Counted from the first letter of the stretch, positions 18,021 to 26,852 are shown. The stretch is 64,000 nucleotides of DNA from Micromonospora sp. LH3U1 (GCF_028475105.1 NZ_CP116936.1:186001-250000), one strand, 5' to 3'. Program-made: numbers and translations. Notes: a model not told the origin generated them from the sequence alone.

Positions 18021-18452
18021 TCAGAACGCGTGGTACGCGATCAGCGGCTCGTACTCGTACCGCAGGTTCTCGAAGCGGACCCGGAAGTTGACCCCGTCCC
18101 GGACATCTGTCGCCACCGTGATCCAGCCCGAGTTGGCCGGTAGGTAGGTCCAGTAGTTGCAGGCACCTGTCTTGTCGACGAAGATCACGCACGCCTCGGT
18201 GGCGTACACGCTCGCGTTGCGGACGTTGATGTCGCGACAGCGGGTCGTGGTGCGGAACTGGCCGGCCTGGCCGCCGTAGCGGCCGGTCTCGAAGTACGAC
18301 CGGACTGCCCCGCCGTAGCAGGTGGCGAGCGGGGCGAAGGCGTTCGTCCCGGGGGTGACGGGTGTGACCGGGGCGGCCTGCGCGGGCGTGCCGGCGAAGA
18401 GCAGTGCGGTGGCCGTGGCGACGGCGAGCAGGCGAGCGGTCGGGGATGACAT
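18021..18452 (-). CDS. Small secreted protein with four cysteines
   Basis: About 143 residues. The ATG at 18452 has GGAGG 5 nt upstream and is followed by a Sec signal peptide ending GTPAQA. The mature part (about 115 residues) has four Cys (TCYGG, TRCRD, EACVIF, GACNYW), enough for two disulfides, and many aromatic residues in alternating patterns (YWTYLPANSGWITVATDV), suggesting a beta fold. No enzyme motif was recognised. It is probably exported and folded outside the cell; the role is unknown. Confidence 0.7.
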   Translation of the reverse strand: MSSPTARLLAVATATALLFAGTPAQAAPVTPVTPGTNAFAPLATCYGGAVRSYFETGRYGGQAGQFRTTTRCRDINVRNASVYATEACVIFVDKTGACNYWTYLPANSGWITVATDVRDGVNFRVRFENLRYEYEPLIAYHAF

Positions 18453-18579
18453 GCATGCCTCCGGAGACAGTTGATTGACCGTCCGTACTGGACTGATCAT
18501 CCGACCGTGACGATGATACGGATCGATCTATAGCGGCGCGGCCCCTGTGCTGTCCGACCCGTGTGATAGCTCTGTAGGC

Positions 18580-19287
18580 ATGTCCGAGGCCATGCTCAGC
18601 AAGGTGCGCAAGCTGCTGGCCCAGGCCGAGGACCCGGCCTGCACGCCCGCCGAGGCGGCCGCGTTCACCGCCAAGGCGACCGAGCTGATCGCCCGCTACG
18701 GCGTCGACCGGGCGCTGCTCGCCGCCCGTGACCCGACCACCGATCCTGTGGGCGACCGGGTGCTGGACATCGTCGCCCCGTACGCCCGCGACAAGGTCGG
18801 CCTGCTCGCCGCAGTCGCCGAACCACTGCGCTGCCGCTGCGTGCGCCGCCGGCAGGGCAACGGCTTCGCGCTGCACCTGTTCGGGTTCGCCAGCGACCTG
18901 GAACGGGTCGACCTGCTCTTCACCTCACTGCTCGTGCAGGCGGCGCACGGCCTGGCCGCCACTGCGGTGCCCGCGGACGACCACCCGGCCGCCTTCCGCC
19001 GGTCCTGGCTGGCCGGTTTCGCGCAGGTGATCGGGGGCCGGCTCTGGGCGGCCGAGACAGCCGCAGCCAGCGAGTCGGGCGCGCCGTCGGTGGCGCTGGT
19101 GCTGGCCGACCGCTCCGATCGGGTGCAGCGACGGCTCGCCGACGAGTACCCGCGGCTGCGCACCGCGCCGCCACGCCGGCTGGGCGGCACCGGCTTCGGC
19201 TCGGGTGCGGAGGCCGGTCGTCACGCGGACCTGGGTCGCCGGGACCTCGGCGGCAACTCCGCCCCGGAACGGCAGCTCGGCCGCTGA
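18580..19287 (+). CDS. DUF2786 domain protein
   Basis: About 235 residues. The N-terminus (MLSKVRKLLAQAEDPACTPAEAAAFTAKATELIARYGVD) is the DUF2786 signature; a second domain of about 130 residues follows (the part often paired with it), and then a Gly/Arg-rich tail. The ATG at 18580 gives the usual family start. DUF2786 proteins are soluble and of unknown function; some occur in phages, but nothing here suggests a prophage. It is transcribed away from the secreted-protein gene and converges with the SRPBCC gene. Confidence 0.8.
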   Translation: MSEAMLSKVRKLLAQAEDPACTPAEAAAFTAKATELIARYGVDRALLAARDPTTDPVGDRVLDIVAPYARDKVGLLAAVAEPLRCRCVRRRQGNGFALHLFGFASDLERVDLLFTSLLVQAAHGLAATAVPADDHPAAFRRSWLAGFAQVIGGRLWAAETAAASESGAPSVALVLADRSDRVQRRLADEYPRLRTAPPRRLGGTGFGSGAEAGRHADLGRRDLGGNSAPERQLGR

Positions 19288-19315
19288 CCACCGCGCAACG
19301 GGCGACGGGCGACGG

Positions 19316-19843
19316 TCAGGCGGGCGTGGTCGGGCGGTGGCGGGACACCGTGGCGACGTAGCGGGTGAGCAGGTCGTGCCAGCCGGCGGTGAGTGCCTTG
19401 CGGTACCCCTCGGCAGCCTCGCCGTGCCGGTCGAAGTGCCGGTGCTCCAGCTCCACCCGGGTACGCTCCGGCCCCTCGGAAAGGAACAGCACCTCGACCT
19501 CGCTCGCGCGGGCCGGGTCCGGCACCGGCATCCGGTCCGGGCCGATCTGCCAGACGAAGACCAGCCGGCGCGGCGGATCCCAGGTGAGCACCCGACCCCA
19601 GTCGGCGCGGAAGCCGTACGGGCCCAGCTCGTAGAGCATGCCGCCAGCGCGCGGCTCCATGCCCAGCTCGGCAAGAGCATCGGGACCGGACCAGGTGTAT
19701 TCGGCGACCCACCAGTCGGTCAGCCCGTCGGTGAAGACCCCGAACGCGTGCTCGGCCGAGCCCGGGACGAAGAGGCTGCACCGTAAGGAGAACCGGTCGA
19801 TGTCCTGCCGGATGTCGGCCGGATCGGTCATCTCCTGTCCCAT
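19316..19843 (-). CDS. SRPBCC/AHSA1 family protein
   Basis: About 175 residues. The START-like helix-grip fold is indicated by FSLRCSLFVPGSAEHAFGVFTD at the N-terminus, the LYELGPYGFRADWGRVLTWDPPRRLVFVW strands, and the C-terminal helix GYRKALTAGWHDLLTRYVA. Such proteins bind hydrophobic ligands or stimulate Hsp90 (Aha1); the ligand is unknown. ATG 19843 has a TATGGT box 8 nt upstream; ATG 19831 is the alternative and follows ACAGGAG directly. Confidence 0.8.
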   Translation of the reverse strand: MGQEMTDPADIRQDIDRFSLRCSLFVPGSAEHAFGVFTDGLTDWWVAEYTWSGPDALAELGMEPRAGGMLYELGPYGFRADWGRVLTWDPPRRLVFVWQIGPDRMPVPDPARASEVEVLFLSEGPERTRVELEHRHFDRHGEAAEGYRKALTAGWHDLLTRYVATVSRHRPTTPA

Positions 19844-20009
19844 AGGCCCGGACCATACCGGCTGATGCCTGCGTGTGCAGCTTCGTGCGGTGCCCGGTTC
19901 CGGACAGCGGGTTGCCGAGCCGTCACGGACGGGATGCCCCGCCGGAAAGCGGGTAACCGCGCCGAGCGGTCCGGACGACCGGGCCGGTGTGCAGGCGGGG
20001 CGGGAGAGC

Positions 20010-21077
20010 ATGAGCGAGAGCGCGCAGCAGCGAGAGCCGGACCGGAACGTCGACAACGGGGACCCCGACGTCCTGCTCGACATTCCGAAGGTCTCCGTCG
20101 ACTCGATCCGGCTGGCGGTCGACGGCCTGGACGCCGACCTTTCGCTGCGGGCCCGGGTGGCCAACCTGCTCCAGGTCGACGCCGGCGTACGGGTGCACCT
20201 GAGCGGCGGCGAGCTGGACATCAACGGGGCGCACGCCGAGGCGCAGCTGCGGGTGCGGTTGGAACAGTTGACCAGGATCCTCGGGCGAGCGCTCGACACG
20301 CTCGACAACAACCCGCAGATCATCGAGGCCCTCGCTCGGACGTCCGGCACCGTCATCGACGACCTGAACCGCAGCGCGCAGCAGTTGGCCACGGGAGCCG
20401 CGGAGGTCAGGGCGTCGGCGCGGCGCTCCGACGGCGTACTCGACGAATTGGGCCAGCAGGTGGGCGCGGTCGGTGCCTTCGCCGACCGTGCCCACCCCGG
20501 GCCCGGTAGTCCGGGCCCTGGGCGGCCCGCGCCCGGTCCCGGTGGCTCGGGACCTGGCGCCGGTGGTCCTGGGCCTCATGCCGGGGGTCCTGGGCCTCAT
20601 GCCGGGGGTCCAGGCCCCAGCGCCGGAGGACCCGGGTCTCAAGCCGGTGGCCCTGGGCCTGGTGACGAGAGGCGACCGGGGCCCGGCGGTCCGGAGGGCC
20701 GTCACCCGGAAAGCCACGGGGACGAGGGCCGGCGCCACCCTGAGGGGCCGCGCCACCCTGAGGGGCCGCGCCACCCCGAGGGCCCGGGCGAGGGGCAACG
20801 GCCGGCCGGGGCGGGCCGGGGCGCTGAGGGGCCGGCGGGGTCGCCGAACGGGCAGGCCAGTGACCGACCCGATCAGTCGCCTGCCCACGGTCCGAGCCCG
20901 TCCGGAGATGGTGACGGCGGCGGTGGTCTACCGGGAGGGGCGCAGGCGGCGGCTCAGAGCGCGGCGCACCTCGCGGAGCAGGCGGGTGAGACGCTGCGAC
21001 AGGCCGGGCGCAGCGTGTGGGAGGCGATCCAGAGCGGCATGTCGCAGCACCGCCAACAGGGGCGCCGGGACGACTGA
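20010..21077 (+). CDS. Hypothetical protein with Gly-Pro-rich repeat region
   Basis: About 355 residues from ATG 20010, which follows GGCGGGGCGGGAGAG. Residues 1-150 are folded-looking and helical (VSVDSIRLAVDGLDADLSLRARVANLLQVDAGVR, then HAEAQLRVRLEQLTRILGR), a pattern I associate with gas-vesicle/membrane-associated actinobacterial proteins only weakly. Residues about 155-300 are disordered repeats: GGPGPHA units, then three RHPEGP units encoded by an 18-bp tandem repeat. The last 50 residues form an amphipathic helix (AQSAAHLAEQAGETLRQAGRSVWEAIQSGM). No signal peptide. Function unknown. Confidence 0.65.
   Translation: MSESAQQREPDRNVDNGDPDVLLDIPKVSVDSIRLAVDGLDADLSLRARVANLLQVDAGVRVHLSGGELDINGAHAEAQLRVRLEQLTRILGRALDTLDNNPQIIEALARTSGTVIDDLNRSAQQLATGAAEVRASARRSDGVLDELGQQVGAVGAFADRAHPGPGSPGPGRPAPGPGGSGPGAGGPGPHAGGPGPHAGGPGPSAGGPGSQAGGPGPGDERRPGPGGPEGRHPESHGDEGRRHPEGPRHPEGPRHPEGPGEGQRPAGAGRGAEGPAGSPNGQASDRPDQSPAHGPSPSGDGDGGGGLPGGAQAAAQSAAHLAEQAGETLRQAGRSVWEAIQSGMSQHRQQGRRDD
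20567..20790. repeat. Short in-frame tandem repeats in the Gly-Pro region
   Basis: A 21-bp unit (GGTCCTGGGCCTCATGCCGGG) is repeated from about 20567, and an 18-bp unit (CGCCACCCTGAGGGGCCG) occurs three times near 20733-20785. Both keep the reading frame. Confidence 0.7.
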
Positions 21078-21109
21078 CGGCCGTGGCCACCGCAGCCGCC
21101 GCCGGGGCA

Positions 21110-21186
21110 TGATCGACTCGGTTTTGGTGATATCGCGGCATCCTGCATGCTCGGATGCCCCGATATCCGGAAAGCGGAGTGGATCA
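21110..21186. repeat. 77-bp imperfect palindromic intergenic repeat, copy 2
   Basis: TGATCGACTCGG at the left end mirrors GAGTGGATCA at the right end. The centre has GATATCGCGGCATCC against GGATGCCCCGATATC. Length, outer boxes and core match the element at 2322-2397. Confidence 0.75.
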
Positions 21187-21233
21187 CATTCCTGCGGGGG
21201 CGTCGGTGCGGAAGAGGTGCCGAACAAGCAAGA

Positions 21234-21261
21234 TCCCCACCTGCGTTTCCGCTGGTGGGGA
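21234..21261 (-). terminator. Terminator of the tRNA cluster
   Basis: TCCCCACC and GGTGGGGA form a stem around a 12-nt centre, 27 bp beyond the 3' end of tRNA-Phe on the minus strand. It is the likely end of the three-tRNA transcript. Confidence 0.6.
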
Positions 21262-21287
21262 CCTCTGTAGCCCGGCGAAAGGCTATG

Positions 21288-21361
21288 TGGCCAGGGGCGG
21301 GGTCGAACCGCCGACCTTCCGATTTTCAGTCGGACGCTCGTACCAACTGAGCTACCTGGCC
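21288..21361 (-). tRNA. tRNA-Phe (GAA)
   Basis: 74 nt. The acceptor stem is GGCCAGG/CCTGGCC with discriminator A. The anticodon loop CTGAAAA gives anticodon GAA, and the T arm reads GGTTCGACCCC. CCA is not encoded. Confidence 0.97.
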
Positions 21362-21460
21362 GTATCGCTCGGCTCATGCTACCCGGCAACCGGGCGAACC
21401 GGCGGCAGGGAGACATGCTCCGATACGCAGAACGCCGCGCGAGGCGCGGCGTCGGCGCTG

Positions 21461-21534
21461 CGGTCCTGACGGGACTTGAACCCGCGACCTCCGCCTTGAC
21501 AGGGCGGCGAGCACTCCAACTGCTCCACAGGACC
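21461..21534 (-). tRNA. tRNA-Asp (GTC)
   Basis: 74 nt. The acceptor stem is GGTCCTG/CAGGACC with discriminator G. The loop CTGTCAA between CCGCC and GGCGG gives anticodon GTC. The T arm GGGTTCAAGTCCC is intact. It sits between tRNA-Phe and tRNA-Glu; a short hairpin (CGCCGCGC/GCGCGGCG) lies between it and tRNA-Phe. Confidence 0.97.
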
Positions 21535-21565
21535 TAGCTTGTGTTGCTCCGGCTTGCGCCGGTCG

Positions 21566-21638
21566 TGCCCCCAACGGGATTCGAACCCGTGCTACCGCCT
21601 TGAAAGGGCGGCGTCCTGGGCCGCTAGACGATGAGGGC
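21566..21638 (-). tRNA. tRNA-Glu (TTC)
   Basis: 73 nt. The acceptor stem is GCCCTCA/TGGGGGC with one T-G pair and discriminator A. The loop CTTTCAA gives anticodon TTC. It is first of three tRNAs in the order Glu, Asp, Phe, 31 bp before tRNA-Asp. CCA is not encoded. Confidence 0.97.
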
Positions 21639-21792
21639 GGCCCCGCCATCATTGCACACTCGCAACTTCAAGCGGACTTGCTCCCATCCGGCCCCGCCGG
21701 AGGCTTCGAAAGCATACGTGATGCTCGGGCGGTCGACAAAATCGGTATCGGCAAAGGCTTGGACGGCGGTAAAACCACAGGTCAAGGCCGGT

Positions 21793-22566
21793 CTAGTGGA
21801 GTCGGGTAATGCCGAAGCGTTGCTTCAGGTCGGCGATCAGGTGGGGGCATGCGGCGAGCGTCGCGGCACGGTTGCCGCCACCGTCGTGCAGCAGCACGAC
21901 AGCACCGGGGCGGGCGGCTGTGTGCACCCGCTTTCCGATCGTGGCGGCGCTCGGCTTGTCCCAGTCCTGCGGGTCGACAGACCAGTGCAGCGGGTGCATG
22001 CCGAGTTTCTTCGCCACCGCCAGCACCTCCGGCGTCCAACGGCCGCCCGGCTGCCGGTAGAAGGACACCTTCGCACCGGGAGATGCCGTCTGGATGGCCT
22101 TGTTGGTGCGGGCCAGGTCGGCCTGGATCTCGGCGACAGGTCTCCGGGCCAGGTCGAGGTCGTGCCGCCAGCTGTGGTTGCAGAGTTGGTGTCCCTCACG
22201 GACGATCCGCCGGACCAGCTCCGGGTGGCGCTGCACCTCGCGACCGACGACGCAGAAGGTGGCGGTCACCTTGGCGGCCCGCAGTTGGTCGAGCATCTTG
22301 GGCGTCCAGGCCGGGCTGGGCCCGTCGTCGAAGGTCAGGGCCACCGGGCGTACGCCGGTGTTGCGCCGCAGGCCGGCCGGGAGCTTGGGCGGCAGTGGCC
22401 GCAGCGCCGGTTTGGTGATGGTGGGGCGCGGCGACGGGGTGGGCGGCGTGGTCGATTCCACCGGCCGTGGCGCGCCGGCGGGTGCGATGGTGCGGTTCGG
22501 CTGGGCACAGCCGGACAAGACCAGCGCCACGGCGAGGACGGACGCCAGGACGGCGCGGGCTTGCAT
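21793..22566 (-). CDS. Polysaccharide deacetylase (NodB-like) lipoprotein
   Basis: About 257 residues from ATG 22566 (GGGAGCGAG upstream). The lipobox LVLSGC (Cys20) anchors it outside the membrane; a Pro/Thr-rich linker follows. The NodB domain has TFDDGP (Asp80, Asp81), HSWRH (His130, His134, metal ligands), the RQPGG segment and WSVDPQDW, then VLLHDGGG. It is a complete carbohydrate esterase family 4 catalytic set, so deacetylation of peptidoglycan or another N-acetylated glycan is likely. It follows the MerR/B12 regulator with a 76-bp gap on the same strand. Confidence 0.9.
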   Translation of the reverse strand: MQARAVLASVLAVALVLSGCAQPNRTIAPAGAPRPVESTTPPTPSPRPTITKPALRPLPPKLPAGLRRNTGVRPVALTFDDGPSPAWTPKMLDQLRAAKVTATFCVVGREVQRHPELVRRIVREGHQLCNHSWRHDLDLARRPVAEIQADLARTNKAIQTASPGAKVSFYRQPGGRWTPEVLAVAKKLGMHPLHWSVDPQDWDKPSAATIGKRVHTAARPGAVVLLHDGGGNRAATLAACPHLIADLKQRFGITRLH

Positions 22567-22642
22567 CTGCTCGCTCCCGGAGGGGTCGGGGTAGGCGGAC
22601 CCGCCCGACGGTAGTTCACGACGCCAGCGGGCGACAGTGCGA

Positions 22643-23608
22643 TCAGTCACGCCTCGACTGGTCGAGGGAGTCGCGGACCGCGGCGGCGAGCGAGACCGCC
22701 TCGGCCAGATCGACCGGTCGCACCACCCCGGCGGGCAGCGTGTCGGCTCGCCAGCCAGGGCCGGCGGCGAGCACCAGCAACGGGCGGCGGGGCGCGGCGA
22801 GCAGCGCGCTGAGCTGGTCTGGGTCGGCGGTGGCGCGGGTGTGCGACCAGAGCACCACGGCGGCCGGTCCGGTTCGGTTGACCGCCTCGACGAGTGCGCC
22901 CACCGGCACCCGGGCGCCGAGCATCCGGTAGCTGACCCCGGCCTCCGCGAGCGCCGCGGCCAACGCCTCCAGTGGCAGGGTGTGCTGCTCCTCGTCGGCG
23001 CAGGAGAGCAGGATCCGGGCCGGTCCGGTGGGAACCTTGGCCCGACTGGCCGCCGCGAGAGCCTCCGAGACGCAGCGGGACACCAGGTGTTCCACCTCGA
23101 TCAGGCCGGCGGTGGCGGCGTGGCGTTCGCCGATTCCGGCGAGCACCGGGCGTAGCAGACCCTCCCAGGTGGCGACGACCCCGCCGGTAGCCAGAGCGTG
23201 CGCGATCGCCTCGCTGATCGCCGCCGCGTCCAGCCGCATGGCGGCCCGGGCCAGCCCGCGGGCTGCCGGACCGGCGCGACCCACCGGGATGGTTCCACCG
23301 CCGTCGCGGCCAGGTGGATGGATCCGCCTGGGGGCGACGGCGCCGGTGGGCGTCGGATCCGGTGCCTGGCGAGCCCAGCGGGCCGCCTCGGCGGGGCTGA
23401 CCCCCTCGGCGGTGAGCCGTCGCATGATCTCGAGGCGGGCCAGGTCGGTCGGCGTGTACCGGCGGTGGTGACCGGGGATGTGCTCGCTGGGCCCGAGCCC
23501 GTAGCGCTGGTGCCAGGTGCGCAGGGTCGTCACCGCGACCCCCAGCCGGCGTGCGACAGCGCCCGCGCTCAGCGCCTCATCGACCACCCGGCCGCTCCGC
23601 CGTGTCAT
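22643..23608 (-). CDS. litR: LitR/CarH-like B12-binding MerR family regulator
   Basis: About 321 residues. A MerR DNA-binding head (LSAGAVARRLGVAVTTLRTWHQRYGLGPS) is joined to a helical and a B12-binding domain. His209 in DEEQHTLPLEA fits the lower axial cobalamin ligand, and VEH (Glu173-His174) fits the EH of the CarH Wx9EH motif. The position of its Trp is His163. In CarH, adenosylcobalamin-bound tetramers repress carotenoid genes in the dark and light releases them. Its place beside idi, crtI and crtE supports that role. The start overlaps idi by 32 bp; GTG 23587 with GGAG upstream is an alternative. Confidence 0.85.
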   Translation of the reverse strand: MTRRSGRVVDEALSAGAVARRLGVAVTTLRTWHQRYGLGPSEHIPGHHRRYTPTDLARLEIMRRLTAEGVSPAEAARWARQAPDPTPTGAVAPRRIHPPGRDGGGTIPVGRAGPAARGLARAAMRLDAAAISEAIAHALATGGVVATWEGLLRPVLAGIGERHAATAGLIEVEHLVSRCVSEALAAASRAKVPTGPARILLSCADEEQHTLPLEALAAALAEAGVSYRMLGARVPVGALVEAVNRTGPAAVVLWSHTRATADPDQLSALLAAPRRPLLVLAAGPGWRADTLPAGVVRPVDLAEAVSLAAAVRDSLDQSRRD

Positions 23609-24197
23609 CCGCCAACGAACCAGGCGGGGTTACAGCCAGGCCGGATGCGCCCGACGTGACCTCCGAGGGGCGCAGTAGCCGGTTCACCACCCCGCCCAGC
23701 CAGGGCGCGTACGACCGGGGGTCGAGGTCCAGCTCGGCCTCCAGCGCGGTGGGATCGGCCCACCGCAGCTCGGCCACCTCATCCGGGTCCGGCAGGAGCG
23801 GGGCCGCGGGCAGGAACTCGCCGCGCAGCACGTGGTCGTACTCGAATTCGACGCGACCGGTCGCCGGGTCCTCGGCGTAGTAGACGTAGACGCCGACCTC
23901 GGTCAGCTCGACCGGGCCCGCGCCCAACTCCTCGCGCAGCCGCCGGTTGGCCGCCTCGGCGAGCGACTCGCCCGGCCGGGGATGACCGCAGCAGGAGTTG
24001 GCCCAGCGCAGCGGGAACCGGGTCTTGACGGCGGCCCGGCGCTGGAGCAGGACCTGGCCGTCCGGGTCCACCAGCAGCACCGAGAAGGCCCGGTGCAGCT
24101 GCCCCGGTGGCTGGTGTGCCGCCGCGACGGTCGTCTCGCCGTGGGCCTTGCCGGTCTCGTCGACAAGCTCGACGAGGTGCTGCTCGCGGCTGCTCAT
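23577..24197 (-). CDS. idi: Isopentenyl-diphosphate delta-isomerase (type I)
   Basis: About 206 residues, NUDIX fold. It interconverts IPP and DMAPP, supplying carotenoid precursors. NSCCGHP carries the catalytic Cys, EAANRRLREELG is the NUDIX-like helix, and EFEYDHV carries the catalytic Glu. It overlaps crtI by 4 bp (ATGA) and litR by 32 bp, so crtE, crtI, idi and litR probably form one operon. The C-terminal 30 residues are extra and low in complexity. Confidence 0.95.
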   Translation of the reverse strand: MSSREQHLVELVDETGKAHGETTVAAAHQPPGQLHRAFSVLLVDPDGQVLLQRRAAVKTRFPLRWANSCCGHPRPGESLAEAANRRLREELGAGPVELTEVGVYVYYAEDPATGRVEFEYDHVLRGEFLPAAPLLPDPDEVAELRWADPTALEAELDLDPRSYAPWLGGVVNRLLRPSEVTSGASGLAVTPPGSLADDTAERPGGR

Positions 24198-25675
24198 CGG
24201 CCTTCTCCGGTGATCCGCCCGGCGGCGAGCTTGCCGGAGATGAGCACCATCGGTACGCCGACCCCGGGCTGGGTGCCGGAGCCGACGAAGACGACGTTCG
24301 ACAGGTCACGGTGCAGGTTCGACGGGCGGAACGGGCCGGTCTGGAAGAGGGTGTGGGCGGCGGCGAACGGGGTGCCCGCGGCCATCCCCTGGTCTTCCCA
24401 CTCGGCGGGGGTGATCGCCCGCAGCACCTCGACCCCGGCACCGAAACCGACGTAGCCGCGCTCCTCCAGGGTGCCGATCAGCTGGTCGCTGTAGCGCTGG
24501 GTCAGGTCGCCGCGCCACTCGAACGGTGCCCGGTGCAGGTTGGGCACGGGGGCGAGCACGTAATAGGTGTGCCGGTCCGGTGGGGCCACCGAGGGGTCGG
24601 TCCGGCTCGGGTTGGTCACCAGCAGCGACGGGTCGGTCATCAGCTCGCCCCGACGGATGACCTCATCGAAGGTGCCCTTCCACGCGCGTCCGAAATGGAT
24701 GTTGTGGTGGGCGATCTTCGCATATTCCTGTCGCGAGCCGACGTGCAGGACGACGCAGGACGGGGAGTAGGTGAGGTTGCGCTCCCTGCCAGCGGGGAGC
24801 AGGTCCCGGTAGGCGACCGGCAGGTCGGGGTTGAGGACCACCACGTCCGCCGGCACCAGCTCACCGTCGGCGGTGAGCACACCGGTGGCGCGGCCGTGCG
24901 CGGTCTCCACCCGGGTCACGGTGGTGTCGTACCGGATCTGGACGCCGTGCTTCTCCGCTGCGCCGGCCATCGCCTTGGAGACCGCGTGGATGCCGCCGCG
25001 TGGGAAGTAGACGCCGGCCACCGAGTCGAGGTACGCGATGACCGCGTAGATGGCCAGCGCGTCGTGCGGCGCGAGGCCGGCGTACATCGCCTGGAACGAG
25101 AAGATCCGCTGGGTACGCGGGTCCCGGAAGAATTGGTTGATCTTCGTTTGGAGACGCCGGAAGGCCCCGCCGGTGAGCAGCTTGAGCAGGTTGCCGGTGA
25201 TCAGGTCGGTCGGCGCGTCCAGGTTGCGCTCGATGAAGTCGGCCCGCTCCAGGCGCCACAGCTCCCGCGCGTACTCGACGAAGCGCAGGTAGCCGTCGGC
25301 CTCGCGCGGCCCACAGACCCGGGAGATCTCGGCCGCCATCCGAGTGGTGTCGGTGAGCACGTCGAGGGTCGAGCCGTCCGGGTAGTACGCACGGTAGGCA
25401 GGGTCGAGTGGGGTCAGGTCGAGCCAGTCGTCCAACTCCTCACCGACCGCGCCGAGCGCCTCGGCGATCAGGTCGGGCATGGTGAGCACGGTCGGGCCGG
25501 TGTCGAACTCGTAGCCGTCCACGGAGAGCCGGCCGGCTCGGCCGCCGGGCACCGGCTCGCGCTCCAGCACGGTCACCTGTCGGCCGCTGCCCGCCAGGTG
25601 CAGCGCGCAGGCGAGCCCGCCCAGCCCGGCCCCGACGACCACCACCCGGTCCGTCCGTCCTGTCACCGTCCGCAC
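24194..25675 (-). CDS. crtI: Phytoene desaturase
   Basis: About 493 residues, normal for bacterial CrtI. It introduces four double bonds into phytoene to give lycopene, using FAD. The dinucleotide motif VVVVGAGLGGLACALHLAG is N-terminal and the C-terminal carotenoid signature is VFVGSGTQPGVGVPMVLISGKLAAGRI. It is associated with the membrane face. It lies 28 bp after crtE and overlaps idi. Confidence 0.95.
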   Translation of the reverse strand: MRTVTGRTDRVVVVGAGLGGLACALHLAGSGRQVTVLEREPVPGGRAGRLSVDGYEFDTGPTVLTMPDLIAEALGAVGEELDDWLDLTPLDPAYRAYYPDGSTLDVLTDTTRMAAEISRVCGPREADGYLRFVEYARELWRLERADFIERNLDAPTDLITGNLLKLLTGGAFRRLQTKINQFFRDPRTQRIFSFQAMYAGLAPHDALAIYAVIAYLDSVAGVYFPRGGIHAVSKAMAGAAEKHGVQIRYDTTVTRVETAHGRATGVLTADGELVPADVVVLNPDLPVAYRDLLPAGRERNLTYSPSCVVLHVGSRQEYAKIAHHNIHFGRAWKGTFDEVIRRGELMTDPSLLVTNPSRTDPSVAPPDRHTYYVLAPVPNLHRAPFEWRGDLTQRYSDQLIGTLEERGYVGFGAGVEVLRAITPAEWEDQGMAAGTPFAAAHTLFQTGPFRPSNLHRDLSNVVFVGSGTQPGVGVPMVLISGKLAAGRITGEGR

Positions 25676-25703
25676 GTGACCATCTCCTCAAGAAAGTCGC
25701 TCA

Positions 25704-26843
25704 TCAGGCCCGCCGGTTGGTAGCGGCAGTGGCCAGACCGGTCAGCGCGGTCCGCGCCGTCCGGTCCACGGGCGCGGTATCGAGCGCGGCCAGCGCGTCG
25801 CTCACACGCTCGGCGATCATCCGTTCCACCCGGGCCACCGCGCCGGTCTCGGCGACAAGGTCGGCGAGCCGGTCGACCGGTCCGGCGGCGGCCTGCTCCA
25901 ACGCCCTGAGCTGCGCCGGCGTGGCCAGCCTCCGGGCCAGCATGAGCAGTGTGGTCGGCTTGCCGGTGCGGAGGTCGTCACCGGCCGGCTTGCCGGTGGC
26001 GGCCGGATCGCCGTAGACGCCGAGCAGGTCGTCGCGGAGCTGGAACGCCTCGCCGACGGCGAGGCCGTAGCGGGTGTACGCGGCGACCAGCGGGTCGTCG
26101 TCGGGCAGCCCGGCCAGGCGGGCCCCGAAGATCAGTGGTCGCTGGACGGTGTAGCTGGCGGTCTTGTAGCGGGCCACCCGCAGCGCCCGGTCGACCGACC
26201 AGTGGTCCGGGTCGTTCTCGCCGAGCACGTCGAGATACTGCCCGGCGACCGTCTCCACCCGCATCTGGTCGTAACAGCGGCGCACCTCGAACAGCCGGGC
26301 CGGTGGCACCGTGGCGTGGGCCAGCAACCGATCGGCCCAGACCATGCAGAGGTCGCCGATGAGCACGGCGACGGCCTCGCCGAACCGGCCGGGATCGCCC
26401 CGATGGCCTGCGGAGATGTGCTGCTGGGCGAGCGCGACGTGCACGGTGGGTCGGCCGCGGCGGGTGGTGGATGCGTCCATCACGTCGTCGTGCACCAGCG
26501 CGAAGGTGTGCAGCAACTCCAGCGCGGCGAGCGCGGGCAGCACGGGCGGCAGTGCCTCGGCGCCGCCGACCGCCCCGCGCCAGCCCCAGTAGGCGAACGT
26601 GGACCGGATCCGCTTGCCGCCGACAAGGACGGCCTCCCGCGCGGTGGCGGCGAAGCTGCCCATCGACGCGTCGATCTCGGCGAGGGAGTCGACCTCGGCG
26701 GTGAGGAAGGTGGCCAGCGTCTCGTCGATCGCCGTGACCAGATCGTGGGTGTACGCGGCCAGGACCGCGCGGACCGGGTCGTCCCCTTCGCCCGGCACCG
26801 CCGCCAGGCGGGTCACATTGCCCGCAAGTGCGTCGTTGGCCAT
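25704..26843 (-). CDS. crtE: Polyprenyl diphosphate synthase, probably GGPP synthase
   Basis: About 379 residues. The first Asp-rich motif is LVHDDVMDAS and the second is QLRDDLLGVYGD, with GGKRIRST and the C-terminal GKPTTLLMLA. It condenses IPP units to geranylgeranyl diphosphate, the substrate of phytoene synthase. Context (crtI, idi, divergent crtB) argues for C20 product. It is the first gene of the minus-strand crt operon. Confidence 0.93.
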   Translation of the reverse strand: MANDALAGNVTRLAAVPGEGDDPVRAVLAAYTHDLVTAIDETLATFLTAEVDSLAEIDASMGSFAATAREAVLVGGKRIRSTFAYWGWRGAVGGAEALPPVLPALAALELLHTFALVHDDVMDASTTRRGRPTVHVALAQQHISAGHRGDPGRFGEAVAVLIGDLCMVWADRLLAHATVPPARLFEVRRCYDQMRVETVAGQYLDVLGENDPDHWSVDRALRVARYKTASYTVQRPLIFGARLAGLPDDDPLVAAYTRYGLAVGEAFQLRDDLLGVYGDPAATGKPAGDDLRTGKPTTLLMLARRLATPAQLRALEQAAAGPVDRLADLVAETGAVARVERMIAERVSDALAALDTAPVDRTARTALTGLATAATNRRA

Positions 26844-26852
26844 GCGGCTGAG

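Noticed and set aside
18580..19287. DUF2786 gene as a prophage remnant
   Set aside because: No integrase, attachment sites or other phage genes are nearby and codon use is like the surroundings.
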